A DNA stretch of 64,000 bases from an uncultured Clostridia bacterium (lineage in GTDB: Bacteria; Bacillota; Clostridia; Christensenellales; UBA1242), in assembly GCA_934747385.1 (NCBI GenBank), contig CAKVGK010000002.1, positions 1 to 64,000 of the forward strand, given 5' to 3'. The stretch's first letter is position 1. Every line of letters starts with the position of its first letter. A program made the position numbers and the translations under genes. Positions 8,597 to 19,200 of this stretch are shown here, piece by piece. The notes beneath the pieces are model-generated. The model saw only the letters and a program-made list of their open reading frames with translations. It was not told the DNA's origin and did not search any database.

Positions 8597-8628
8597 ACAA
8601 AAAAATGCTATTTTTTAGCATTTTTTAA
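8597..8628. terminator. Bidirectional terminator
   Basis: AAAAAATGCTA pairs with TAGCATTTTTT. It lies between the convergent GlmU-like gene and the kinase operon and overlaps the kinase stop codon at 8608. Confidence 0.75.
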
Positions 8629-9168
8629 ATATTTTTCATAATTTTCATAAATGATTTCAGCAATTTGCTCAGGCGTGTAAAGTGTGCTGTCAACAACCAA
8701 ATCATAATTTTTCATTTGAGTATTGTTGGTTTTGTAAAGTTCCAAGTATCTTTTGTTTTCTTCATTCCAGCGGTCTTTCAAAATTTGCTCTGCATGTTTT
8801 ATGTTTTTAACAGATTCATTTTCACGTTTGGCATAAAGCAGCCTTTCGCTTGCGGTTGCAATGTCCACGTCAATAAAGACTTTAAAAGATTTTTTTGCAA
8901 AATGCCATGCAAGGCGACTGTCGATTAAAAGATTGTCATCAATTCTGGTTTTACCAATCTCTTCAATTTGGGAGTCAATATATTTGTCAACATCTTTAAC
9001 ATTTGGCGCGTGTTGTTGAAAGTCTAACACGTTTTCGTAGCCTTGTTCGGCTGCAATTTTGCGCATTATATCTCCTGCGCATAGATAATCAAATCCGTAC
9101 TTTTCACAAAATATTTTGCTTACAGTTCCTTTTCCACTGCAAGGCTTGCCTGTTACAGTTATAATCAT
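8608..9168 (-). CDS. Cytidylate-kinase-like P-loop kinase
   Basis: This 186-residue P-loop kinase has Walker A GKPCSGKGT (residues 7-15), a DYLCAGDIMRKIA substrate segment, and a lid region with RLLYAKRENES. It resembles short, archaeal-type CMP kinases and related AAA nucleotide kinases. The likely role is (d)CMP or another NMP phosphorylation, but the substrate is not certain. It is the last gene of the yabP-yabQ-divIC operon; its ATG overlaps the stop of the divIC-like gene (TAATG), which implies coupling. Confidence 0.75.
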   Translation of the reverse strand: MIITVTGKPCSGKGTVSKIFCEKYGFDYLCAGDIMRKIAAEQGYENVLDFQQHAPNVKDVDKYIDSQIEEIGKTRIDDNLLIDSRLAWHFAKKSFKVFIDVDIATASERLLYAKRENESVKNIKHAEQILKDRWNEENKRYLELYKTNNTQMKNYDLVVDSTLYTPEQIAEIIYENYEKYLKNAKK

Positions 9169-9398
9169 TAGTTTTCACCTTTCACAGAAATGTCACTTCC
9201 GTCACCAGTTTCATTATTTTTATGTTCTTTGTAATATTCAAGCATGTTGGTCAACCTTTCCACTTCCGTTTGCTTGGCACTGAGTTCGCGTTGCTTTTTA
9301 TTTATAGCAACAAGTTGGAAAACTGAAATTACAAAAAGCGCAACAATCAAAATAATTGCAAGGCTGATAACCATTTTAACTTTAGAGTTTGCTTTCAT
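9168..9398 (-). CDS. DivIC/FtsB-like septum protein
   Basis: This 76-residue bitopic protein has a short basic N-terminus, one membrane helix (about residues 9-31, MVISLAIILIVALFVISVF) and a coiled coil (INKKQRELSAKQTEVERL). This is the build of DivIC/FtsB, which joins FtsL and FtsQ/DivIB at the division septum. Family length is usually 90-120, so it is short. The assignment rests mainly on position directly after yabP-yabQ, as in Bacillus and Clostridia. It overlaps yabQ by 17 bp. Confidence 0.7.
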   Translation of the reverse strand: MKANSKVKMVISLAIILIVALFVISVFQLVAINKKQRELSAKQTEVERLTNMLEYYKEHKNNETGDGSDISVKGEN

Positions 9399-9738
9399 TT
9401 GTTGTGTTTTTCCTTTTTGAAGATTTGAGAATAGTATACCACTTCAAACTTAAAAATACAACTAAATTTTTAGCCAATTTGTTGAACCAAAAAAATCCAA
9501 CAACAAAGGCAAGAAATAGGGCAATGGAAATTTTGCCAAAATTAAAATAATTTAATAAAAAAACAAAAAATATTGAAAAAGTACTAAAAATTATGCTTTG
9601 AAATATAATTTTTTTAAAATCTTTTGAAAAATTTATGCAAAATATAATAAAAAACAAATTATAAATTATTGCACATAAAAACCCAAAAACCAAAAATATT
9701 AAAAAACAATTAAGTTGATTTATTGTTGAAAAAATCAT
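9382..9738 (-). CDS. yabQ: Spore cortex protein YabQ-like
   Basis: This 118-residue hydrophobic protein has about four membrane helices and a basic C-terminal tail. YabQ is needed for spore cortex formation in Bacillus subtilis and sits in the forespore outer membrane. Sequence conservation of this family is low; the call depends on topology, size and the order yabP-yabQ-divIC. It overlaps yabP by 4 bp (ATGA) and the next gene by 17 bp. Phe/Ile/Lys-rich composition reflects the AT-rich coding sequence. Confidence 0.7.
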   Translation of the reverse strand: MIFSTINQLNCFLIFLVFGFLCAIIYNLFFIIFCINFSKDFKKIIFQSIIFSTFSIFFVFLLNYFNFGKISIALFLAFVVGFFWFNKLAKNLVVFLSLKWYTILKSSKRKNTTNESKL

Positions 9739-10013
9739 TTAAAAATCTTCCTGAAAAATGGTTGTTTGTTTTTTGCTTCAACATATTTTAAGCAATCAAT
9801 TTCACCCGTTATGTCTGCTTTGTTGAGGGAGTTATCAAGTTTAATTAATTCCAATCCAGCGCCAACAATCATCAAGCCGCCAAAAACTGTGTCTAACTGA
9901 ATTAAGTCTGGTTTAAGGCTGACTATTTTGTTAACTCCAGTTAAACTTAAATTTTTTCGATTGTTTAGTGTTAAAGTTTGCTCTTTTGAGATTTGATTTT
10001 TATTTTGTTCCAT
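9735..10013 (-). CDS. yabP: Sporulation protein YabP
   Basis: This 92-residue protein matches YabP/YqfC well: TLTLNNRKNLSLTGVNKIVS, then a predicted beta-rich core (LIQLDTVFGGLMIVGAGLEL) and a closing GEIDCLKYVE. In Bacillus it is made in the mother cell under SigE. A good Shine-Dalgarno (AAAGGA) precedes the ATG. It heads a four-gene overlapping operon and is divergent from the giant lipoprotein gene. This is the firmest sign in the window of a spore-forming ancestry. Confidence 0.88.
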   Translation of the reverse strand: MEQNKNQISKEQTLTLNNRKNLSLTGVNKIVSLKPDLIQLDTVFGGLMIVGAGLELIKLDNSLNKADITGEIDCLKYVEAKNKQPFFRKIFK

Positions 10014-10112
10014 AATTATTCCTTTTTCTATTTTATTTTTTACGCTTAAAAATTATGTTAAAAAGGCTTTAAATTTAATTATTAAAATAATAAAATTAAA
10101 ACGATAAAATAT

Positions 10113-10142
10113 TTGACAAATTATGCTAATAATATTTATAAT
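10113..10142 (+). promoter_or_regulatory. Promoter of the giant lipoprotein gene
   Basis: TTGACA (10113-10118), an 18-nt spacer and TATAAT (10137-10142) lie about 75 nt before the ATG, which has Shine-Dalgarno AGGGGA. Confidence 0.6.
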
Positions 10143-10216
10143 TAAATTATTAATTAATTTATTTTTTTACTTTAATAATTCGGTGCGTTTAGGTTAAATT
10201 AATTTTAGGGGAACAC

Positions 10217-13200
10217 ATGAAAAAAACTGCAAAAATTATTTGTTTAATTTTAACACTATTTGTTAGTGCGCTTTTTTCGGCTTGTAAGGTTAATTACAAC
10301 AAGCTTAAAATTTCTTTCTGCTCCAGTGATGGCAATTCAATAAGCCAAGTTCGCATGATTATTGATGAGGAAAGGGAAGAGAGTGCCAAAACTAAATTTG
10401 CAGTTCAGTTTGATGGAATAAAGCAAAAAAACATTGGCGACGTTTTAATCTATTCTGTTCCTAACGATTTGGTTGCTATTGAAGAAACGTATCTTGAGGA
10501 CAATAAATATTTTGTAAACCTCCAAGCCAACATTCAAGGCACAGGCAAAATTTATGCAAAGCATTTGACCTCTGGCAAAACTGGCGCGATTGATTTGGTT
10601 GTTGACAAGAAAACAAAATCATTAAACAAAATTGTTGACGAATACATTGTCGCAATCCCTCAAACCGACAGCACACAAATTTTTGAATTTCCTTTTGATG
10701 AATTGCTTGGTCAGGACGGAACAGACAAACTTGGCTTTAGGCTTGCTTCTGGTCAAATGCCAACTGGCGTTGAATTAAGTTTTGCTGGTTCAAGTTTTGA
10801 CAACGCTGCAACCGGCTTGCAACTTTCAAACAATATTGAACACAATTCATCTGTAACATTGTACCCAGTTTCTTTTATGCAAGGTTATGAGGCCGTTACG
10901 GAATACACAACTCAGGCAATCAAATTCACTTTTGTTAAAGCCTTGACAAACACAAGTTTTGTTTTGGACACAGACGCCGACCATAAGCAAAACGGCAATT
11001 TGAATTTGAATAATACAGTTTTTCACTTGATAGCAAAAGACACTGTCCAAGCAACAGGCGGAAATTATCAATTTAACAATATCAAATTTGAATTAAAACT
11101 CAACCTTGGCAGCGACACTGAACTGGTTAGTTTAATAAACGAAACTCAATTTGGCTATCTTAAAGATTATTACGAAATTAAGTGGATTGTACCAGAAGAT
11201 TTTAGAAATTTGTTGGAAGTTTTTGAAGATGAGTACACAAATATTGTGATTGAGGCAAAAGATTATGCAGCAGACATTGCAAACATAAAAATTGGCTTGG
11301 TTCCAAAGTGTGCAGGCAATTTAGAGGAAGTATTCAAACAGGTTCAAATCAAGTGTGACGTTAAGCCAACCGAGTTTGAAATTTCTGTTCAGGGCAAAAT
11401 TCAACAAAATACTGGCGTTAAAAATGTTTATAACATAGACTTGTATGACTATTATAATTCAGCAGATAGTGCACTTGGCGCAAGTTTCACTTTCAAACCA
11501 TTGATGGAATATTCTTATGCCGATTTTAAAAACATTCAAATTGTTGTCAGCCCAAGCATTTTGGACGTAATCAGGCAAGAAAATGGCAAACAAATTGGAA
11601 CAAACACACTCAATGACATAGAGGGTGAAACCCTTCTTGACATGGCAAGCAACAGATATTTGCTTCAATTTTACGCAGACGGCAAACCTTTGGAATTTGA
11701 CTATTCCCAACAAACTGGCATGGCAGTTTCAAAGCAAATAACTTACAGAGACTATTTGCGTCGCGTGCAAATTAAATACACCGACATGATTACTGAACAA
11801 GACACAAAATCCCTTGAATGCAAAATTCAAACTTGCTATTCTGGTGATTTGGAATACTTAAAAAAAGTTGGCTCAACTGTTGCAACTATTCAGTTTAACC
11901 ACAAAGAGGGTATTAAAGAACTCACCATGTATGCGGGCAGTTTAACAAAGGGCAGCACGGGCACAGATAGCGTTTCAACAATCACAGACGAAAATAACAA
12001 TCGCGTTAAGGTTGAAAATTTGTACCTTGACCGCAACAATTCAACAATAAATTATGTTGTGTATGTAAACCAAATTTTGGGTGATAAAAACAAGGTTATA
12101 AATAGGGCAGACATAAACGTTAAAGTGATTGGAGGCAAGAACAATCCGCTTAAAATTGTGCAAAACACCACGGATGCAACAATTGGCGCAGGAAAAACTG
12201 AAATTAAGTACGAATATGGCAATCAGTCCACAAACCCACCTTTCAATTCAATTGTTTTAAGGTTGAGTTTTGACGAGAATGGCAAGCCAATCACAGACGT
12301 CGGCAATTATTCAATTGTGTTTACATATGCCGATGAGGAAATTTACAGAATAAACTGCTTGGTTTACGAAAGTTTGAAAAGTGAACAAATTTCACTAAAC
12401 GTTGCAGGAGATTCAAGCCTTATTGCAAATTCTAGTTTTGACGCTGCTGGTCAAAAAACCTATAAGTATGCAGGTTACAACGCAGATTATATTGTTAAAG
12501 TTGACAGCCAAAGCAAAACAACCGTCACAATTAATTTGCCAGAACAATTCACAAACGACTACATTACAGGTTTCACATATAACCTCGTTTACTGCAACAA
12601 TGATAACCAGATTCAAGAAGAAGTAGACATAAACAATTATGTGCTTAAACTTGTGGCAAACAACAAAATTGAATTAACCTTTGTTAAAGGCACAATTTTG
12701 GAAGACAAAATTGGACAAATCCAACTGCAAATTGGCATTATAACTCAAAAATTCAGCAACATTTTGCAAAAAGGTGACACTGAAATTAACAACAACATTT
12801 TAAAAACATTCTTTGCGTACGAGGAAATAACAAAAGACGATATTAGCCTTACGAAAACCAATGTGAATGGCTATTGGGCAAGCATGTTGAGTCCTTATTA
12901 CAAGGAAGGCAGCGAAAACTTGTCACAAATGAGCGTTGAAGTGCTTTTGAGAGATAACACACTTTGGAAGTATGTTCAACCACAAAAGCAAGACGAAGAA
13001 AACAGTTATAACACAATTTGGTTTGTTAACGACAATGCTGAAGTTGTTAAAAAATTGGAACAAACAGACAATGGCATAAAACTTGAATTTGTTGGAAAGC
13101 AAAACAGTGTAAGTTTTGACCTGTTTGCGCAAGTTCAGCAATTCAATTTGCCAGCATTAACATTAAAATGCCATGTTGAAGTTAGCGAACCTGTTATAAC

Positions 13201-16200
13201 AGACAATGTTTACATAACAAGCGAAACAAAGGTTGTTTCGGGCAGCGACAGCAAGCGCGTCATCAGTTTGACCGCAGGGCAAGAATACTTGATGGAAGTG
13301 GAATATTATTCCAATAAATTTGAAACTTTGCCAGTGAATGAGCGCAGAATAACAAACCCAGGCATTGTTATGCTTGTGGTTGATAAATTTGGCAATGTTC
13401 ACAACAGTGTTGTAAGTGTGGACGGGAACAAACTTATTGTGAGGGACAATTTCACATTGTCAACTGACTTAAGCGTAATCATTTTTGCAAAGGACGCATT
13501 GAGTGAAAAACTTTCTTATTCACAATACGATTTAAGCAATTTGTTCAAATATCTCATGAAAGAGCACAAAACTGCTTATCAAATCATAGATTTGGTTGTT
13601 TCAAACGGCACAGAGCAAAACCCTTATGCAATTTTTAACGAAAAAGACTTTTGGCAGATTGGTGATTCAAACTTGTCAAAAACAAAGTTCTATAGGCTTA
13701 TGAATAACATTCATGTTAGTTCAACCAAATCTATTGATGGCTTTGAAGGGGGAATTGATAGTTATGGCAGTTCTTTATTCACAATTTATGGCTTAAAACT
13801 TAACAACTCTGTTAAAAACTTGTTTGTTGGTTTAAAAGGCAAAATCACAAATGTCAATTTTGAAGTCAATTTTGGTTATATCAACTATCAAGCAACTAAT
13901 CAGGAGAAAGAACAAAACAATTTGGGACTTATAGACATTGTTGACGAGGGTGCAACACTTGCAAACGTTTGCGTAACAGCAACAACTGGTAATGGCTTGG
14001 TTATTAATGGGCTGGTTTCTGGCGGCGTTAAAAATTATGTTTACTTTGGCGTTTTGGTGGGCGTAAATAATGGCACAATCAAGTATACAAAAGAAACAAT
14101 AATCGGTTCAAATTCAAGCATTGCAATTCGGGGCAACAATTTGTACTTTGGTGGGCTTGTGGGATTAAACAATGGCGAAATTGTTGGCAAAAACGACAAC
14201 AACCAAACCACTGCAAGCGGTGGTGGACAAGAAATTAAGTTCACAAGTTTTGTGGAAGACCAAGGCGCTGTTTCTAGCGTTAGCATAGTTGCTTCTGGCT
14301 TTGAATATGGTGCATTGGGCGGTGTTGTTGGCTTGAACAAAGGCAAAATTTCCTGTGTTTACGCAACAGGCACAATCTTAACCCCTGCAGAAAAAATATT
14401 GAACAATGTTGGTGGCGTGATTGGTGAAAACAATCAAGCAGAAGCCAAAGTTCAGTTTGAACTTAATGGTAGCGAAATAGAAAAGATAACTTTGACAAAT
14501 GAAAAAACATATTTAACCAAATTAAAATCCTCTGTTCAAATCAAGGCAAACAATAATGTTGGGGGCATAACGGGCGTGGACACATTTGGCATATATTCAC
14601 AATGCAAATACCAAATTTTTGCAGGTTCAAAGTTTGGCATTCAAGCAAACAGCAATGTTGGCGGCATTGTGGGATATGCAAACAACACTGCGCTTGAATA
14701 TTGCTCAACATATAGTTATCGTTGGGACTATTCTAATCTCGAAACCATTGAAAGCCAAACAACAGAATTGGCAGATATCAGCGCAGATTCTGCCGTTTCG
14801 GGCTTAATTGGCTTTGCAAATTCAACAAATGACACAATTGTGGCAGGTGTTGATTTACAAAATGTTGTAATCAAAAATTCAAGCGTCAATGCCTACGTGC
14901 TTGGCACAACAACTGCTCATGCTCTCATTGGTCAGCGTAATGATAAACCAAATGCTGTTTTGGATTGTTATTTCCTTGGCGGCATTAAAACTGGCGAGGG
15001 CAACACAGCAGGCTTTAAGGGTTCCAACAATGGTGCAAGCGAAAACGCAAACGTAAACTATGCGTATGTTATAAGAAGTTTGGTTAATGAAACAATTAAT
15101 ATAAAAAATGGAACAATAACTAATGCTGATGGGAGTGTTGCAAGAACAGGTTGGAGCAAAAATGAAAATTTAAACAGCAACCAGCCATATGTTTTGCAAA
15201 AAAATGAAACAATCAAACCAACCTTTGACGTTGCCCCAACAAGCATAACTTTGAAATTAAAAGACACTGCAGCGAAAGAATTTGGCGTAAAAGATGAAGA
15301 GAGTAATTATGTCAACAATTTAATTCGTATTGATTTGTTGGACTACAATTTGAATTCCAACGACGCAATTGAATATTACACCTCTCAAACAAAGAAAAAC
15401 ACACATAGCATTATTGCAGATATATTCACAATCAAAGCACAGCCAGCGGATTTGCTTAGCGAGGTTCGCTTAAAAGTTGACTCAACCAATTCTTCTATTT
15501 TAATGATTTCTAACGGAAACTTAATTGCTCGCTCAACTGGTGTTGCTCAAATCAACTTCACCTCAGTTTTAAACCAAAATGTTAAATCAAAAGTTAATGT
15601 TGACGTTTCAAAACCATTTGGTGAAAAAGTGCAATTCTACCTTTCCCGCGATGACGAAACTTTCTACGCTGACAGCACAGGCAACTCAACAATCAGTTTA
15701 ACCCAAGGCGAAGCAGTGTTGTTGAACTACATTGCAATTGGCGGAACCGCTCCAGATATTGGTGGAGGCAATTATAGATACTTAACAAACGAAAAAGTGA
15801 ATTTGCGCGTTAATGTTGAAGTGGCCAGCGGAAATTTGGAAGATCGCAAAACAATCAGTGACTATTTATTGGTCAGTGGCTTCAATTTGAACAAAGATAA
15901 TAGCGATAATTATTCTATTGTGTTGAATTACAACACACCATTCAGCATAAAGGCAATTAGAAAGATTGAAAATGTTGAATTCAAATTCACAGTCACTCCA
16001 TTCATAAATATCGGTGGAGGAGATAATTACCAATACACAAAGAATTACGATAAACCTGTGGTTTTCAATGTTGAAACAGTAAGCGGCGTTTCTGCAATGG
16101 CTTTGGATAGCGAAAACATAATTCTTTACCCTAACGACACAACCACAATAACAGCAATTTTAACCACGGACAAAGAACTTAAAACCAAAGAAGAACTATC

Positions 16201-19200
16201 TAAGTTAATTAATTACATTAAAATTAATGACACAACTTTTGGAAGTGATTCTAGTGAAGTAAAAGGCTGTTTGAGTGTTAAAGAAGTTGGTACGTTTGAT
16301 GAAGAAAGACACTCTCAAATTGTTAAATTCAATTTTGTTGTAACTGAAGCAATTCAAAAAATAATGAAAGACAATCAAACAAACACAATGTATATTAACT
16401 TTAAGGCATCAGGTTCTCTTGGCACAGGAGCAGAAAGCAGCATAAAATTCAACATTCTTAAACAACGCATTGATGAAATTGTTGTGCGTAACTATATTTA
16501 TGAGCGCCTCACAAATGGAGATTTTGATTACACCAAATATTACGAAAACAACATTCTTCGCCCAATTGGTGAGGGCTTGATTACAATCGACATTGCTCCA
16601 TTAAACGGCAATTTTGATTATCTTGAAATAAGCGACATCACAGGCGCGGAAGAAATTGTGTTCGTTCAAACAGAGGGTGTTCATGGCAAACGAATTTTGG
16701 ATAATGTTGAAAAGTCAACTGACCAAAAAGGCATAAGGCTGCAATCTTTAAGTGGTGGCGGCAAAGTTTATGTTGCAACCATGATTGACGCAAACTTCAC
16801 AAACCGCAAACACATTGTTCAAGTTCGCGCATATGTTGACGGAATTGAAATTAAATCCACCACATTGCAAATTGACGTCAAAATGCTGCCAGAAGTTAAC
16901 ATTTATTTGGTTAATAAAGACGGCACTGTTAACCGCAACACGGTTGAAAACAATTACGTTGCGCAAAACACAACTGTTCGCTTTAAAGTTGAAACCAAAA
17001 ATAGTGATGATATTGAGCCTATTGTAGAGGCAAAAATTGGAAGTGCCATTCAATCAATAACAAACGAGGGCAATGGCTATTATTCAATCGCACTCGGTGC
17101 AAACGCTGGCAACAAGTTGGAAATTAAGGCAACCACGCAACTCACTTTGAACAATGGCAACATTGAAGAAAGTTCAACCACTCAAGAATATGGAATTGAA
17201 AATTATGTAATCAACAACATAAGCGTAACCCACAGCACAACCAATGTGGTTGACGGCAAAAACATAACAAAAATTTACGGCAACTTGGGTGCAGACGTTC
17301 CAATTGAATTTTACTTTAAAAATGTGGACTTAACTTTTGAGGACGAACGATTTGAATATAAGGCAGATACCTATGACGAAACCGAAACAGATAAGGCAAA
17401 ATTAGGTATTAGAAACTTTCTTAGCACGCTGAATAGTAAAGAAGTTTTAAACTATCTATCATTTGATTTCTCGCGAGTTGAACTTGATGATGACAAAATA
17501 CTTGCACAACTAGCAGATAATGATTCAATAAAACTCAATTTCACAAACAATAAAGGCACAAGCGAGGAGAGAACTGAAACTATTGCAAGTGTTTGGTTTG
17601 ACGGCACAGCAAAAACAATCAAAGTTAATATGTCCAGAGATTTTGACATTGATTTGACACTAACTTTGCCATTAAAAACTAAGGACAACAATTTTGTTAT
17701 AACCAGCAATGAAGACGCAACAATAACACGCAAATTTGTTTATCAGTTGGATTTTATTGAAGAAAGTTCATTCTTAGAGCCAATTGCAGTGAGAAGTGAA
17801 GAAGATTTCTTGAATATGTCCAGCGGCGGCGATTACATTTTGGCAAAAGACTTGAACTTTGACGTATACACTCCAATTGATGTTAAATTAAATAGTTTTG
17901 ACGGCAATGGTCACAAAATCACAATCAATAGTTTTGGTTTGTTTGAAGAGGCAAATATCAGCGCAGGTTTGTTCAAACAAGTTTATGAAAATATGGTTGT
18001 TATGAACCTGAATGTTGAATATAAAATCATGAGGTCAACCCCTTACGATTTGTGCAACAACTCAGCAAATGTGGATTATGTTGATGCAAGTTTCGGAGGC
18101 ATAACTGCCAATAATAGCGGCGTAATCACAAATTGCAAAACTTTGGGTGAAATATATTTGTGTGCGTCCGTTGTTGAACAAGCAATTGAGGACGACGAAA
18201 TCAGTTTCAACATTGCTGGCTTGGTTTGCAAAAACTTGGGAACTGGTCGCATCACAAACTCAGTAAGTGAACTTCAAATCACTGCAAAAGCAAACATTGC
18301 AGGCGTGGTATGTTCAAACAGCGGCAAAATTGCCTCAACCTATTTCAATGCAAATAATGGTAAGGGCAGAATTTACGCTTACAACAATAACGTTACTGTT
18401 CCATATTTAATTCAAGTTGCAGGCTTTGCGCTTAACAACGAAACTGACGGCGAAATTTCAATGTGCTATGTTGAGTCTGGCACACACGTGCGCAACGGCT
18501 CAAATATCGGCAATATTTCAGCAAAAGACTATTCTTCTGGCTTTGTTTACACAAACTCAGGCAGCATAGTGGATTGTTATGCAGATATCGAATTGATTGG
18601 CGAATCCAGCAACAACGATATTGCAGGCTTTGTTTACAATAACACTGGCGAAGTTGAAAATTGTTATTCGTTTGTTAACAATGGCAAAAAGACCAACCTC
18701 ATCAGCATGTTTGCACCTGAAAAAACCACAGGAATCACAAATTGTTACGAAATTAAACAGGACGTTGCCGGTTACAAAAACAATGTTGAGGGTTTAACAA
18801 CAATATCTTCACTCAACCGCACTCAAAAAGAGAGTTACCCTTCATTAATGTTTGGCAACAACATTAGTGCAGTGTGGACAAAATCTCCACAAGATTTGCC
18901 AAAACTTGTTTCAACACAAGAAAAGGTTGAATTTAGCGGCGAGGCTTTGAAAGATGAAGATAAGAATAAGGAATATCCAGAATATTATTATGGGCTTAAA
19001 ACATTAAATCTTGAAGTTAAAGACATCCTTGATGATTTAGGCAATATTATAAGGAAAGAATATAAATATAAAACCATTGCAAACAATTTTGGAGATAAAC
19101 AAAACCCAATTTTAATTTATAATCTTGCAACTTGGAACTATTATTTAGGTCAAACAGAGCAGTCTAATTCTTACTATCAAAACACAAAATATTATTTCAG

